DNA from: an uncultured Clostridia bacterium
GTDB taxonomy: Bacteria > Bacillota > Clostridia > Oscillospirales > Acutalibacteraceae
Reading direction: 5' to 3'
Assembly (NCBI GenBank): GCA_904399395.1
Contig: CAJFPJ010000013.1
Location: forward strand, 1 to 64,000
DNA: 64,000 bases
The notes under the pieces were generated by a model. That model was given only the letters and a program-made list of their open reading frames with translations, was not told the origin of the DNA and made no database searches. Each line of letters opens with the position of its first letter. Positions within the stretch are counted from its first letter, which is position 1. This document shows positions 19,436 through 30,158 of the stretch, one piece after another. The position numbers were made by a program, and so were the translations under genes.

Positions 19436-19594
19436 ACTTGCGCGGAAACAGAGTTTTTGCGCACATACCATATTTGTTTGCCAGAGAAGTATCGGGAACT
19501 CAGACGGCAAACAACGGTCATTTTAGCTGGCGTCAATCTGGGAATTCCTGTTGGTTTCTATAATACCTCAGATTTCTGTCCGAGAGCTCTCTTT

Positions 19595-21103
19595 TTATTC
19601 TGTCGCGGCTTCCGTTTCACTAGAGAGGGGATCTTTTTTTCCGTAAGCAGAATCGTCCTCTGGAACCACACTCTCTTCAGAGGATTCGGATGGCAGCCCT
19701 TGTTCTTCTGCAGGCGGGATAATATTTCTTGCCCACCGGCCGGATTTCAGCATAAAGAAGCCGATGATAGCTTTGCAGATATCCGTAGCAGTAACCAGTG
19801 CATATACTGCTACAATAGGAAGTGTTGTCCCCCGGACCAGAAGATTAGCGATAGGAATGTTTAAGCACCATAGGGAAAAACTGTCGAACAAAAAGGTTAT
19901 CACCGTTTGTCCTCCAGATCTGAGAGTGAAATAGCAGCAGTGGTTGAAGGCCTGCAGGGGCATGAAACAGGCAGACACCAACAGAAATTGCGAAGCAAGA
20001 GAGCGGACAGTTTCGGTGGTATTGTAGATCTGAGGGAAAAGCCCTGAACAGGCCGCCATGATGCCGCCAATGACCACATGGAGGGCTACTCCGGTAAAAA
20101 TGAGCTTTGTGTCGGTATCCCGAGCTTCCCGGATTTTTCCTGCTCCCAGAAGTTGGCCCACAATGATGGCGACAGAGTTGCCAAGGGCATAAAATATGAT
20201 ATTGAAAAAGTTTACTATGGTAGAAGAGATGTTAAAGCCGGCAACTACAGCCAGGCCCCGCACAGCATAGCATTGCATGATTACTGCCGTCCCCACCGAC
20301 CAAAGTGTTTCGTTCATAATCAGAGGAAACCCTTTTTTCAGAATATTGGCTGTAAGCGAGAGAGGAATGCGCATGCTCCTGTAAATGCCGCGAATAAAGG
20401 GAAAACGGGCGCTGTTCCGATGGGTGCGGATAACAACATAGGAAAGCTCCACATACCGGGCGATCACTGTTGCGATAGCCGCACCTTTTACCCCCAGCAC
20501 AGGGAAGCCGAAATTGCCGAATATCAGGATATAGTTCAGGCAGGTGTTGGTAAGCACGGCTAGAATACTGCCGGTCATGGGAAGAATGGTTTCTTTGGTT
20601 TCCCGCAGTGTAGTAGAATAACACTGGGTCAGGGCGAAAGCAGGAAGTCCCAGAAGCATGATAAAAAGATACTCACGTGCGCATTGAAGCGTATATTGCA
20701 AATCTCCCGCTGTTTCGCCACCTTCCTTCAGATAAAGGCTGATCAGCTGATCCGGAAAAAGGAGAAGAAGCGTAACGCCTAAAATCAGAAACAGAAAAGC
20801 GGCATAAAGTTTGAATCGATACGCGTGTCTCACGCCTTCTGTGTTACCTGATCCAAAAAATTGAGCGCAAAAAATACCAGCTCCTGAAACGGCCCCAAAG
20901 ATACAGATGTTGTAGACGTTAAGAAGCTGGTTTACAATTGCCACGCCGGACATAGCTTCCGTGCCCACCTGGCCGACCATGATGTTATCTAGAAGGGCTA
21001 CGAAGTTGGTGATCCCCTGCTGCAGCATAATGGGGAGGGCTACGGTCAACAGAGTTTTATAAAAGACTCTGTCGCCGATGAATTTTGATCTGAACGTTTG
21101 CAT
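19595..21103 (-). CDS. MATE family multidrug/metabolite exporter
   Basis: Inner-membrane antiporter of the multidrug and toxin extrusion family, probably Na+ or H+ driven; substrate unknown. The start at 21103 (MQTFRSKF) lies 12 bases after GGAGGAG and gives 502 residues; a TTG at 21115 overlaps the ribosome site and is less likely. About twelve membrane spans are visible in two repeated halves, with the N-terminal family pattern PIMLQQGITNFVALLDNIMVG. A charged, Glu/Ser-rich tail of about 45 residues after the last span is longer than usual. It has its own promoter and is transcribed towards rpoD. Confidence 0.9.
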   Translation of the reverse strand: MQTFRSKFIGDRVFYKTLLTVALPIMLQQGITNFVALLDNIMVGQVGTEAMSGVAIVNQLLNVYNICIFGAVSGAGIFCAQFFGSGNTEGVRHAYRFKLYAAFLFLILGVTLLLLFPDQLISLYLKEGGETAGDLQYTLQCAREYLFIMLLGLPAFALTQCYSTTLRETKETILPMTGSILAVLTNTCLNYILIFGNFGFPVLGVKGAAIATVIARYVELSYVVIRTHRNSARFPFIRGIYRSMRIPLSLTANILKKGFPLIMNETLWSVGTAVIMQCYAVRGLAVVAGFNISSTIVNFFNIIFYALGNSVAIIVGQLLGAGKIREARDTDTKLIFTGVALHVVIGGIMAACSGLFPQIYNTTETVRSLASQFLLVSACFMPLQAFNHCCYFTLRSGGQTVITFLFDSFSLWCLNIPIANLLVRGTTLPIVAVYALVTATDICKAIIGFFMLKSGRWARNIIPPAEEQGLPSESSEESVVPEDDSAYGKKDPLSSETEAATE

Positions 21104-21164
21104 AAATAGGTGCAACTCCTCCGTTTAAAGTAATACACCCGGCGATTCCGGGCCGTACTCACCT

Positions 21165-21193
21165 ACTATAGCATGAACTTTTTGGGGAAGCAA
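21165..21193 (-). promoter_or_regulatory. Promoter of the MATE gene
   Basis: On the minus strand, TTGCTT (21188-21193), a 17-bp spacer, and TATAGT (21165-21170), about 60 bp upstream of the start codon. A small CCCGG/CCGGG hairpin lies in the resulting leader. Confidence 0.7.
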
Positions 21194-21379
21194 TCTGTTT
21201 TTAAGCTTTCCTAATTAAAGCTGGGAATGTGGGGAACATCCCAACTTTCGTAAAATCTGGTTTTGGGTTTAGCGCAAGACGCTCAAAATGTCACACTTTT
21301 ACTGCGTATCTACAAAAAGCCTTAGCTAGGACACAGAGTTTGCAGCTGAAGACCGGAATTCAGAAATAGTATAGAAAAA

Positions 21380-21407
21380 GGAAGGATTTTTTTGACAAAA
21401 TCCTTCC
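21380..21407. terminator. Hairpin upstream of the rpoB promoter
   Basis: GGAAGGATTTT (21380-21390) pairs perfectly with AAAATCCTTCC (21397-21407) around TTTGAC. On the minus strand five T follow directly; on the plus strand TTTTTT follows after a short A-rich stretch. It may insulate rpoB from upstream transcription or stop antisense transcripts. The 190 bp to its left (21194-21379) show nothing I can support. Confidence 0.5.
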
Positions 21408-21424
21408 AAAATATGTTTTTTCCC

Positions 21425-21453
21425 TTGACAAACACAAGATATTGTTATAAACT
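21425..21453 (+). promoter_or_regulatory. rpoBC promoter
   Basis: TTGACA (21425-21430), 17-bp spacer, TAAACT (21448-21453). It gives a leader of ~175 bases before rpoB. No rplL or other ribosomal gene lies directly upstream, so rpoB must rely on this or a similar promoter. Confidence 0.7.
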
Positions 21454-21633
21454 AATATACTGCATCATCATGGATAGATATGCAATTTTTGTTATGTAGC
21501 AATGATAGCACAGATCGTAGAAAAACGCAAGTGTTTCTGTCAGATGTTGTAAAAAGAGTGGAAACGCAGTGGTTTTTTGTGCTTTCTGTATACCAACGGG
21601 ATGGTCAAATAATTGAATGGAGTGATTGAGCCA

Positions 21634-24600
21634 ATGGTGAATGTCAAACCGGTGCAAGTCGGCAAGAACACCCGAATGAGCTTTGCGAAGATCGACGAAG
21701 TTCTGGAGATGCCGAATCTGATCGAGGTTCAGAAAAATTCCTATAATTGGTTTCTGAACGAAGGCCTCAAGGAGGTCTTTAAAGACGTATCCGGTATTAC
21801 AGACTACACTGGCAACCTTGTGCTTGACTTTGTAGATTACAGGCTTGATGTGGATAAGCCCAACTACAGCATCGAAGAGTGCAAGGAACGCGACGCCACA
21901 TATGCTGCCGCCCTCCGTGTCACGGCTCGCCTGCTCAATAAGGAAAGCGGAGAGATCAAGGAATCTGAGGTGTTCATGGGTGATTTCCCGCTGATGACTG
22001 AGAGCGGTACTTTTATTATCAATGGAGCAGAGCGTGTGGTCGTTTCTCAGTTGGTGCGTTCTCCGGGTGTCTATTACAAAATGGATTACGATAAGACTGG
22101 TAAGGAGCTTTTCAGCTCCACCGTCATTCCTAACCGCGGCGCCTGGCTGGAATATGAGAACGATGCAAACGACGTTTTTTATGTCCGCATCGATAAGAAC
22201 CGCAAGATCCCTGTGACGGTGTTTATCCGTGCTCTTGGTTTGGGAACGGATTCTGAAATTCGAGATTATTTCGGTGAGGATGACCGAATTGAAGCCACCA
22301 TCGAAAAGGATACCTGCACCAATATGGAGGAGGCTCTATTTGAGGTTTATAGAAAGCTTCGCCCCAGCGAGCCGCCCACCATCGAGAGCGCTCAGGCCCA
22401 TATCAACGGCCTGTTCTTCGATGCGCGTCGGTATGATCTTTCCCGGGTGGGACGCTATAAATACAATAAGAAGCTGAATCTTGCCGGCCGTATTGCTGGC
22501 CAGCGGGCTGCAAGGCCTGTGGTAAACCCCATGACTGGCGAAGTTATGGCGGAAGAGGGCCAGATGATCACCCGCGATATGGCTGAAACGATGGACGACG
22601 CCGGTGTGACGGTAGTATACCTCACAGTGGGAGAAAAAGAAGTGAAGGTGATCTCCAACGGAATGGTGGAGATCAATAAGTTCCTGCCTTTTGATGCCCA
22701 TAAGGAATGCGGCATTAACGAGCGGGTTCGCTTCAGCGTGCTCTCTGAAATTCTGGAAGAATGCGGGGAGGACGCAGAGGCTCTGAAGGCTGCCATCAAT
22801 GCCCGCAGGGACGATCTGATTCCCAAGCATATCATTATTGACGATATTTTCTCTTCTATCAACTACATGAATTGCCTGGCGGTAGGGCTTGGTACTTTGG
22901 ATGATATCGACCACCTGGGCAACCGGCGCATCCGTTCTGTGGGTGAGCTGCTCCAGAATCAGTTCCGTATTGGTTTTTCCCGTTTGGAGCGCGTTATTCG
23001 TGAGCGCATGACCCTGCAGGCGCAGGATCTGGATGTGCTGACGCCTCATTCCCTGATTAATATCCGCCCTGTTGTGGCAGCGATCAAGGAATTCTTTGGT
23101 TCTTCGCCTCTTTCCCAGTTTATGGATCAGAACAATCCTTTGGCTGAGTTGACCCATAAGCGCCGTCTTTCTGCTCTGGGCCCGGGAGGTCTTTCCAGAG
23201 ATCGTGCAGGATTTGAGGTTCGTGACGTTCATTACAGCCATTACGGCCGCATGTGTCCTATAGAGACGCCTGAAGGCCCTAACATTGGTTTGATTTCCTA
23301 TCTGGCTACCTTTGCACGTATCAATGAATACGGTTTTATTGAAGCTCCCTTCCGTCGTGTGGATCATGAGACTGGCATTGTAACCGACGAAGTAGTGTAT
23401 ATGACCGCCGATATGGAAGACGAATATATCGTGGCTCAGGCAAACGAACCTTTGGATGAGAACGGAAGATTCCTCCATGCAAAGGTCAACGGCCGCCACA
23501 GAGATAATTTTGTGGAAGTAGAGCGCGAAAAAGCTGACTTTATGGATGTTTCTCCTCGAATGGTTGTTTCTGTAGCTACGGCTATGATTCCCTTCTTGGA
23601 GAACGACGATGCCAACCGCGCCCTGATGGGTTCCAACATGCAGCGGCAGGCAGTGCCTCTTCTTCGCACGGAATCCCCCATTGTGGGCACAGGCATGGAA
23701 TATAAGGCCGGCGTGGATTCCGGTGTATGTGTAATCGCAAAGCGCACCGGCGTTGTTCGCAGTGTCAGTGCAGACGAGGTTCGCGTCGTTACAGATGACG
23801 GTGATGTGGATGTATACCACATTATTAAGTTTATGCGTTCCAACCAGGGAACCTGTATCAACCAGATTCCTGTGGTGGAGGTAAATCAGCGTGTCACGGC
23901 CGGCGATGTGATCGCGGATGGCCCCGCCACAAAGGATGGCGAGATCAGCTTGGGCAAAAATGCCCTGATCGGCTTTATGACCTGGGAAGGGTATAACTAT
24001 GAGGACGCCGTTCTGATCAGTGAAAAGATTGTGCGGGATGACGTATACACTTCCATTCATATTGAAGAATACGAGTTGGAAGCCCGGGATACCAAGCTTG
24101 GGCCGGAGGAGATCACCCGTGACATTCCCAACGTGAACGAAGATCTGCTGCGAGATCTGGATGAGGGCGGTATTATCCGTGTAGGCGCCGAGGTTCGTTC
24201 CGGCGACATTCTGGTGGGTAAGGTTACGCCTAAAGGCGAGACGGAGCTCACCGCTGAGGAGAGACTGCTTCGTGCTATTTTCGGTGAAAAGGCCAGAGAA
24301 GTGCGTGATACTTCCCTTCGTGTGCCTCACGGCGAATATGGCATCGTGGTGGATGTAAAGGTCTTTACCCGCGAAAATAGCCACGACGAACTGAGCCCCG
24401 GCGTAAACAAGGTCGTTCGCTGCTACATCGCTCAGAAGAGGAAGATCTCCGTTGGCGATAAGATGGCGGGCCGCCATGGAAACAAGGGCGTCGTTTCCCG
24501 CATTCTCCCTGTAGAGGATATGCCTTTCCTGGAAGATGGAACGCCTTTGGATATCGTGCTGAATCCTTTGGGCGTTCCCTCCCGTATGAACATCGGCCAG

Positions 24601-25344
24601 GTGCTGGAGGTCCATCTGGGTATGGCTGCCAAGGCGCTGGGGTGGAAGATTATGACACCTGTTTTTGACGGCGCTCATGAAGAGGATATACGCGAATGCT
24701 TCCGCATGGCTGGTATGAGGGAGGACGGAAAGTTCGTCCTGAAGGATGGCCGGACTGGCGAATTCTTCGATAACCCCGTTACAGTCGGCTACATGTATTA
24801 CCTCAAGCTCCATCATTTGGTAGACGATAAGATCCATGCCCGTTCCACTGGTCCTTACAGCTTGGTTACCCAGCAGCCTCTGGGCGGCAAGGCCCAGTTC
24901 GGCGGCCAGCGCTTTGGTGAGATGGAAGTGTGGGCACTGGAGGCTTACGGCGCAGCTTACACCCTGCAGGAAATTCTGACGGTGAAATCCGACGACGTGG
25001 TAGGCCGTGTGAAGACCTATGAAGCTATCGTAAAGGGCCAGAATATTCCGAAGCCGGGTGTGCCTGAATCCTTCAAGGTCCTTATCAAGGAACTTCAGTC
25101 TCTGGGCCTGGATGTGAAGGTTCTGGATAAAAATAACGATGAGATCGATCTCAAGCAGAGCTTTGATGACGATGATGATATGGGCTTTACGCCATCCGAT
25201 GAGATCTTCTCCGAGCAGAACGTAGCGGATGATCTGGAGGGCTACTCCATGGATGAGAATTCCGAAAGCGTCTTTGAGGAAGAAAGCGAGTTCGAGAACG
25301 AAGAGGATGACTTTGATTTCTCCGATGTTTCGGACGACGAGTGA
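21634..25344 (+). CDS. rpoB: RNA polymerase beta subunit
   Basis: Catalytic core subunit of RNA polymerase. ATG 21634 lies eight bases after GGAGTGA and gives 1236 residues; GTG 21622 and TTG 21613 are in frame but overlap that site. The rifampicin-binding region reads [19 protein letters not shown] followed by LSALGPGG. All the classic resistance positions (Gln, Asp, His, Ser) keep the sensitive residue. The C-terminal part includes HGNKGV and [18 protein letters not shown], where beta contacts beta-prime. A very acidic tail (Asp/Glu-rich, last ~70 residues) is a common Clostridia feature. rpoC follows 19 bp later. Confidence 0.98.
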   Translation: MVNVKPVQVGKNTRMSFAKIDEVLEMPNLIEVQKNSYNWFLNEGLKEVFKDVSGITDYTGNLVLDFVDYRLDVDKPNYSIEECKERDATYAAALRVTARLLNKESGEIKESEVFMGDFPLMTESGTFIINGAERVVVSQLVRSPGVYYKMDYDKTGKELFSSTVIPNRGAWLEYENDANDVFYVRIDKNRKIPVTVFIRALGLGTDSEIRDYFGEDDRIEATIEKDTCTNMEEALFEVYRKLRPSEPPTIESAQAHINGLFFDARRYDLSRVGRYKYNKKLNLAGRIAGQRAARPVVNPMTGEVMAEEGQMITRDMAETMDDAGVTVVYLTVGEKEVKVISNGMVEINKFLPFDAHKECGINERVRFSVLSEILEECGEDAEALKAAINARRDDLIPKHIIIDDIFSSINYMNCLAVGLGTLDDIDHLGNRRIRSVGELLQNQFRIGFSRLERVIRERMTLQAQDLDVLTPHSLINIRPVVAAIKEFFGSSPLSQFMDQNNPLAELTHKRRLSALGPGGLSRDRAGFEVRDVHYSHYGRMCPIETPEGPNIGLISYLATFARINEYGFIEAPFRRVDHETGIVTDEVVYMTADMEDEYIVAQANEPLDENGRFLHAKVNGRHRDNFVEVEREKADFMDVSPRMVVSVATAMIPFLENDDANRALMGSNMQRQAVPLLRTESPIVGTGMEYKAGVDSGVCVIAKRTGVVRSVSADEVRVVTDDGDVDVYHIIKFMRSNQGTCINQIPVVEVNQRVTAGDVIADGPATKDGEISLGKNALIGFMTWEGYNYEDAVLISEKIVRDDVYTSIHIEEYELEARDTKLGPEEITRDIPNVNEDLLRDLDEGGIIRVGAEVRSGDILVGKVTPKGETELTAEERLLRAIFGEKAREVRDTSLRVPHGEYGIVVDVKVFTRENSHDELSPGVNKVVRCYIAQKRKISVGDKMAGRHGNKGVVSRILPVEDMPFLEDGTPLDIVLNPLGVPSRMNIGQVLEVHLGMAAKALGWKIMTPVFDGAHEEDIRECFRMAGMREDGKFVLKDGRTGEFFDNPVTVGYMYYLKLHHLVDDKIHARSTGPYSLVTQQPLGGKAQFGGQRFGEMEVWALEAYGAAYTLQEILTVKSDDVVGRVKTYEAIVKGQNIPKPGVPESFKVLIKELQSLGLDVKVLDKNNDEIDLKQSFDDDDDMGFTPSDEIFSEQNVADDLEGYSMDENSESVFEEESEFENEEDDFDFSDVSDDE

Positions 25345-25363
25345 ATGACGAGGAGGTAATACG

Positions 25364-28300
25364 ATGGAGTTTAACGTATTTGAATCGATAAAGATCGGAC
25401 TTGCTTCTCCCGAAAAAATCAGAGAATGGTCTCACGGTGAGGTTAAAAAGCCGGAGACGATCAACTACCGCACTCTGAAACCAGAACGGGACGGCCTTTT
25501 CTGTGAACGCATCTTTGGGCCTACTAAGGATTGGGAGTGCCACTGCGGAAAGTATAAGAGAATTCGGTATAAAGGGAAAATTTGTGATCGCTGTGGTGTG
25601 GAAGTTACCCGTGCCAAAGTGCGCCGGGAAAGAATGGGCCACATTGAGTTGGCTGCGCCTGTTTCCCATATCTGGTATCTGAAGGGGATTCCTTCCCGTA
25701 TAGGTCTTGTTCTCGACATTTCTCCCCGTATGCTGGAAAAGGTTCTCTATTTTGCTATGTATATTGTCACGGATCCCGGCGATGTGCGCGAGCTGCAGAA
25801 AAAGCAGATGCTCACTGAAAAGGAATACCGTGATATGCGGGAAAAGTATGAGGATGACTTTGAAGCTGCTATGGGTGCGGAAGCCATCAAAAAGCTCCTG
25901 GAGGAAATCGATCTGGAGCAGACCTCCGCGGATCTCAAAGCAGAGCTGGCAAATGCCTCCGGTCAAAAACGCGTCCGTATTCTGAAGAGGCTGGAAGTTA
26001 TTGAGGCATTCCGCCTTTCCGGCAATCGCCCCGAATGGATGATAATGGATGTAGTGCCGGTCATCCCGCCGGATATCCGCCCCATGGTGCAGTTGGACGG
26101 CGGCCGTTTCGCCACCTCTGACCTGAATGATTTGTATCGCCGGGTCATCAACCGTAACAATCGCCTGAAAAGGCTTCTGGAGCTGGGAGCTCCCGATATA
26201 ATCGTCCGCAATGAGAAGCGTATGCTGCAGGAGGCCGTAGACGCCCTGATCGATAATGGCCGTCGCGGCCGCCCTGTCACCGGTCCCAACAACCGCCCGC
26301 TGAAATCTCTTTCCGACATGCTCAAGGGTAAGCAGGGCCGTTTCCGCCAGAATTTGCTGGGCAAGCGCGTGGACTATTCCGGCCGTTCTGTTATTGTGGT
26401 AGGGCCTGAACTGAAGATGTATCAGTGTGGGCTGCCGAAGGAAATGGCACTGGAGCTCTTTAAGCCCTTTGTGATGAAACGTCTGGTGGAGACCGGCGTG
26501 GCTGGCAATATCAAAGCAGCCAGAAAAGCGGTTGAGCGCGCCAAGTCTGAAGTGTGGGACGCTCTGGAGATTGTGATTAAGAATCATCCTGTTCTCCTGA
26601 ACCGAGCTCCTACATTGCATAGACTAGGTATTCAGGCTTTTGAACCCGTGCTGGTGGAGGGTCGCGCCCTGAAACTGCATCCTTTGGCCTGTACGGCTTT
26701 CAATGCTGACTTTGACGGTGACCAGATGGCTGTTCATGTGCCTCTTTCTGCAGAAGCTCAGGCGGAAGCCCGCTTCCTGATGTTGGCGGCTGGCAATCTT
26801 CTGAAACCTTCTGATGGGCGCCCTGTGACTGTGCCTACACAGGATATGGTTCTGGGTTCCTATTATCTGACTCTTGCCAAGGATGGAGAGCCCGGTGAAG
26901 GCAAGATCTTTAAAGATTTCGACGAAGCTATTATGGCTTATGACGCAAAGGCTGTTGGGCTCCATGCCAAGATCAAGGTACGCCGCACCATGACGGTGAA
27001 TGGTCAGCAGGTCAGCCGCTTGGTGGATACCACTGTGGGGCGTATGATCTTTAACCAGCCGGTTCCCCAGGATCTGGGATTTGTAGATCGCACCGATCCT
27101 GAGCAGATGTTTAACTTCGAGATCGATTTCCTGGTGGGCAAGAGTAAGCTTGGAAAGATTATCGACAAATGCATCAAGATTCACGGGACTGCGAAAACTG
27201 CCGATGTCCTGGATGATATCAAGGCTCAGGGATACCGCTATTCTACCCGCAGTGCTATTACGGTAGCTGTATGTGACGCTACCATCCCGGCTGAAAAGAA
27301 AGAGTTGATCGCTCAGGCAGAGGCTCGCATCGATCAGGTTTCTGAGCTCTTCAAAAACGGCTTGCTCTCTGAAAGCGAGAGAAAAGATGCTGTTCTGAAG
27401 ACCTGGGAAAAGACGACCAATGATGTGACCGAGGCCCTCCAGAAGGGACTCGATAAATACAACCCCATTTATATGATGGCGGATTCCGGCGCCCGTGGCT
27501 CCATGAGCCAGATCCGCCAGTTGGCTGGTATGCGCGGTCTGATTGCAAATACCTCTGGTACAGTTATTGAGATTCCTATCCGCGCTAACTATCGTGAGGG
27601 CCTGAACATTTTGGAATACTTCATTTCTTCCCGTGGCGCCAGAAAGGGTCTGGCTGATACGGCTCTGCGTACGGCGGACTCCGGGTATCTGACCCGCCGC
27701 CTGGTGGATGTTTCTCAGGATGTTATCATTCGTGAGGACGACTGCGGCGCTACCGACGGCTTGGAGGTATTCGATATCTGTGAAGGCAAGGAATCCATTG
27801 AATCCCTGCATGAGCGCCTGATTGGCCGCTATCTGGTAGAGGATTTTGTGGATGAAGCAACAGGTGAGGTGCTGGTTTCCAAGGATAAAATGATGGACGA
27901 CAACGATGCGGATATTATTGTTGGCCGCGGAACTAAGCGCATCAAGATCCGCTCGATCCTTCACTGCACAGCTCGGCACGGTGTCTGCAAGAAGTGCTAT
28001 GGTGCTAACTTGGCCAACGGCCAGCCCGTAACAGTGGGCGAGGCTGTGGGTATTATTGCGGCTCAGTCCATTGGCGAACCCGGCACACAGCTGACGATGC
28101 GTACTTTCCACACCGGCGGTGTTGCCAGCGCAGAGGATATTACACAGGGTCTTCCCCGCGTAGAAGAGCTGTTTGAGGGCCGAAAGCCTAAGCATCTGGC
28201 TATTATCAGCGAGATTCCTGGTACGGTCTCCTTTGAAGAGGTGAAAAAGAACCGCCATGTGGTGGTGACGGATTCAGCCAATGGAGACAGCCGTTCCTAT

Positions 28301-28909
28301 CTGATTCCTTTCGGTTCCAGAGTTATTGTCAATGAGGGGGATGTAATTCAGGCAGGCGCCCGTATTACAGAGGGTTCTGTCAATCCTCACGATGTGCTGG
28401 CTATCAGCGGTCCCGATGCCGTGCAGGATTACCTCATTGAGGAAGTTCAGCGTGTATATCGTATGCAGGGCGTTGATATCAACGATAAGCATATTGAGGT
28501 TATCGTCCGGCAGATGATGAAGAAAGTTCGTGTGGAGGACGCAGGGGATACGACACTTCTTCCCAGCAGCTTAGTGGAAAAATCCGAGTTGCTGGCCGAG
28601 AACCTGAAGATCCGGGAACGTATTGCTGCCGGTGAGACAGATTTGAGGGAAGCCACCTGCACACCTGTCCTTCTCGGTATCACAAAGGCATCGCTAGCTA
28701 CCGATTCCTTCCTTTCCGCCGCTTCCTTCCAGGAGACCACTCGTGTTCTCACCGATGCCGCTATCAAGGGCAAGGTAGATCCGCTGCTGGGTCTCAAGGA
28801 AAACGTCATCATTGGTAAGCTGGTCCCTGCTGGAACCGGTATGCAGTGTTACAGCAATGTGAAGGTAGAGTTAAAGGAAAAAGAGGGCTTGACAAACGAG
28901 GCTGTATGA
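25364..28909 (+). CDS. rpoC: RNA polymerase beta-prime subunit
   Basis: Carries the active-site Mg of RNA polymerase in [12 protein letters not shown] 25364 after GAGGAGG gives 1181 residues, the Gram-positive length without the large enteric insertions. The N-terminal zinc ribbon is CHCGKYKR...CDRCGVE and the second zinc site is [13 protein letters not shown]. The bridge-helix/trigger-loop region contains [20 protein letters not shown]. The -35 element of a perfect-consensus promoter for the downstream ribosomal genes is embedded in its last codons. Confidence 0.98.
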   Translation: MEFNVFESIKIGLASPEKIREWSHGEVKKPETINYRTLKPERDGLFCERIFGPTKDWECHCGKYKRIRYKGKICDRCGVEVTRAKVRRERMGHIELAAPVSHIWYLKGIPSRIGLVLDISPRMLEKVLYFAMYIVTDPGDVRELQKKQMLTEKEYRDMREKYEDDFEAAMGAEAIKKLLEEIDLEQTSADLKAELANASGQKRVRILKRLEVIEAFRLSGNRPEWMIMDVVPVIPPDIRPMVQLDGGRFATSDLNDLYRRVINRNNRLKRLLELGAPDIIVRNEKRMLQEAVDALIDNGRRGRPVTGPNNRPLKSLSDMLKGKQGRFRQNLLGKRVDYSGRSVIVVGPELKMYQCGLPKEMALELFKPFVMKRLVETGVAGNIKAARKAVERAKSEVWDALEIVIKNHPVLLNRAPTLHRLGIQAFEPVLVEGRALKLHPLACTAFNADFDGDQMAVHVPLSAEAQAEARFLMLAAGNLLKPSDGRPVTVPTQDMVLGSYYLTLAKDGEPGEGKIFKDFDEAIMAYDAKAVGLHAKIKVRRTMTVNGQQVSRLVDTTVGRMIFNQPVPQDLGFVDRTDPEQMFNFEIDFLVGKSKLGKIIDKCIKIHGTAKTADVLDDIKAQGYRYSTRSAITVAVCDATIPAEKKELIAQAEARIDQVSELFKNGLLSESERKDAVLKTWEKTTNDVTEALQKGLDKYNPIYMMADSGARGSMSQIRQLAGMRGLIANTSGTVIEIPIRANYREGLNILEYFISSRGARKGLADTALRTADSGYLTRRLVDVSQDVIIREDDCGATDGLEVFDICEGKESIESLHERLIGRYLVEDFVDEATGEVLVSKDKMMDDNDADIIVGRGTKRIKIRSILHCTARHGVCKKCYGANLANGQPVTVGEAVGIIAAQSIGEPGTQLTMRTFHTGGVASAEDITQGLPRVEELFEGRKPKHLAIISEIPGTVSFEEVKKNRHVVVTDSANGDSRSYLIPFGSRVIVNEGDVIQAGARITEGSVNPHDVLAISGPDAVQDYLIEEVQRVYRMQGVDINDKHIEVIVRQMMKKVRVEDAGDTTLLPSSLVEKSELLAENLKIRERIAAGETDLREATCTPVLLGITKASLATDSFLSAASFQETTRVLTDAAIKGKVDPLLGLKENVIIGKLVPAGTGMQCYSNVKVELKEKEGLTNEAV

Positions 28910-28918
28910 GGTTATAAT
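28889..28918 (+). promoter_or_regulatory. Consensus promoter for rpsL-rpsG-fusA, overlapping the end of rpoC
   Basis: TTGACA (28889-28894) and TATAAT (28913-28918) are both perfect consensus hexamers with an 18-bp spacer. The -35 box codes for residues near the rpoC C-terminus. The start would fall ~120 bases before rpsL, leaving a structured leader. Confidence 0.88.
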
Positions 28919-28938
28919 TAAAAACTGTGGATAGAGTT

Positions 28939-28968
28939 GGATTCCTACCTTTTTACAGGTGGGAATCC
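28939..28968 (+). promoter_or_regulatory. Stem-loop in the rpsL leader
   Basis: GGATTCCTACC (28939-28949) pairs with GGTGGGAATCC (28958-28968), ten Watson-Crick pairs and one G-U, around an 8-base U-rich loop. No continuous T-run follows (TCTTGTG). It could be an attenuator, a site for ribosomal-protein feedback, or a 5' stabiliser. Confidence 0.55.
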
Positions 28969-29044
28969 TCTTGTGTCCAGAAGATTTTGGTGTTTTGCGG
29001 GTTTCCGCTGAACATAGATTTTATAAAAAAAGAGGAGGTGTCGT

Positions 29045-29473
29045 ATGCCTACTTTTAACCAGTTAGTCAAAACTGGCCGTCAGGTAAGCGAGAAAAAGGC
29101 TAAGGCCCCTGCACTTCTGAAGGGCTGGAACTCCATGAAGCGGAGTGCTATCGATCAGGATTCTCCCCAGAAGCGCGGTGTGTGTACTGCTGTGAAGACT
29201 GCTACCCCTAAGAAGCCGAACTCTGCTCTGAGAAAGATCGCAAGAGTCCGTCTTTCCAACGGGTATGAAGTTACCGCTTACATTCCCGGCGTGGGCCATA
29301 ACCTGCAGGAGCATAGTGTTGTTATGATCCGTGGCGGCCGTGTTAAGGATCTGCCTGGCGTTCGGTATCATATTATCCGTGGTACTTTGGATGCCCAGGG
29401 CGTGGCAAAGCGTATGCAGGCCCGTTCCAAGTACGGCGCTAAGCGCCCGAAGGCCGGCGCAGCCAAGAAGTAA
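29045..29473 (+). CDS. rpsL: 30S ribosomal protein S12
   Basis: Decoding-centre protein of the small subunit, 142 residues, ATG 29045 after GAGGAGGTG. The loop [17 protein letters not shown] keeps the Lys that is mutated in streptomycin-resistant strains, and [13 protein letters not shown] keeps the second resistance Lys, so ribosomal streptomycin sensitivity is predicted. The N-terminal region contains a short insertion ([12 protein letters not shown]) compared with the 124-residue enteric protein; similar insertions occur in Firmicutes. It opens the rpsL-rpsG-fusA-tuf cluster. Confidence 0.97.
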   Translation: MPTFNQLVKTGRQVSEKKAKAPALLKGWNSMKRSAIDQDSPQKRGVCTAVKTATPKKPNSALRKIARVRLSNGYEVTAYIPGVGHNLQEHSVVMIRGGRVKDLPGVRYHIIRGTLDAQGVAKRMQARSKYGAKRPKAGAAKK

Positions 29474-29597
29474 GTTAAAAGAAAGCATACTATGACAGAA
29501 TCCGAAAGGCTGCGCGTTTAAAGGACGCAAGCAAAAGCGATGCAGCGACATATATGAGCCGTTTTTTGGCTGTTGTCTCTGTATTGGCTGCGGGAGT

Positions 29598-29626
29598 TTG
29601 TCGCTTTCGAGTACCTGTGATATCAT
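29598..29626 (+). promoter_or_regulatory. Possible internal promoter before rpsG
   Basis: TTGTCG (29598-29603), 17-bp spacer, TATCAT (29621-29626), in the unusually long 175-bp gap between rpsL and rpsG and 23 bp before the rpsG start codon. The short distance means a very short leader if it is used. Confidence 0.5.
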
Positions 29627-29648
29627 TCATGTGAAGGAGGGAAGTAAA

Positions 29649-30119
29649 ATGCCAAGAAGAGGCAATATCGCAAAACGTGATGTTTTGCCGGATCCGCTTT
29701 ATAATTCCAAGTTGGTGACTCGTCTGATCAACAATATCATGTATGACGGCAAGAAGGGCGTTGCTCAGAAGATCGTCTATGGTGCATTTGATATTGTTGC
29801 TGAGAAGACGGGAAAGAATCCCCTGGAAGTTTTTGAACAGGCAATGGAGAATGTCATGCCTGCTCTGGAGGTTAAAGCTCGCCGCGTGGGCGGTGCTACC
29901 TATCAGGTTCCTATGGAGGTGCGTCCTGAAAGACGTCAGACTCTGGGCCTGCGCTGGATCACCACCTATTCCAGAATTCGTTCTGAGAAGACCATGCGCG
30001 AGAGACTTGCCGGTGAAATTCTTGATGCCATAAACGGTGCAGGTGGCGCAGCGAAGAAGCGCGACGATACGCACAAGATGGCTGAGGCCAACAAGGCGTT
30101 CGCACATTACAGATGGTAA
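29649..30119 (+). CDS. rpsG: 30S ribosomal protein S7
   Basis: Small-subunit head protein that nucleates assembly on 16S rRNA. ATG 29649 after AAGGAGGG gives 156 residues, exactly the family length; the frame is open further upstream but no other start fits. The N-terminal [15 protein letters not shown] and the mid-protein [12 protein letters not shown] are diagnostic. fusA follows 39 bp later. Confidence 0.97.
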   Translation: MPRRGNIAKRDVLPDPLYNSKLVTRLINNIMYDGKKGVAQKIVYGAFDIVAEKTGKNPLEVFEQAMENVMPALEVKARRVGGATYQVPMEVRPERRQTLGLRWITTYSRIRSEKTMRERLAGEILDAINGAGGAAKKRDDTHKMAEANKAFAHYRW

Positions 30120-30158
30120 TGTACCACCCCACTGTGGAAAGATGTTAAGGAGGAAACT

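Larger units (their letters stand above)
19127..19594. other. 468-bp intergenic region between rpoD and the MATE gene
   Basis: No gene supported. It contains a weak TTTCCG/CGGAAA hairpin with a T-run just after rpoD (19154-19185), a strong hairpin at 19308-19346, and a long imperfect inverted repeat at 19394-19435. The mixture of hairpins without a coding frame suggests 3' ends of the two converging genes plus a possible repeated extragenic element. Confidence 0.5.

Noticed and set aside
19206-19466. 86-codon minus-strand frame after rpoD
   Set aside because: It runs straight through a terminator hairpin and an inverted repeat, has no ribosome site, and its protein is unlike any family I know.
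22336-24837. 833-codon open frame antisense to rpoB
   Set aside because: It lies entirely opposite rpoB, has no ribosome site or recognisable domain, and is explained by rpoB codon bias. The same applies to long antisense frames opposite rpoC (26624-28258), fusA (30174-32174) and pyk (11330-12559).
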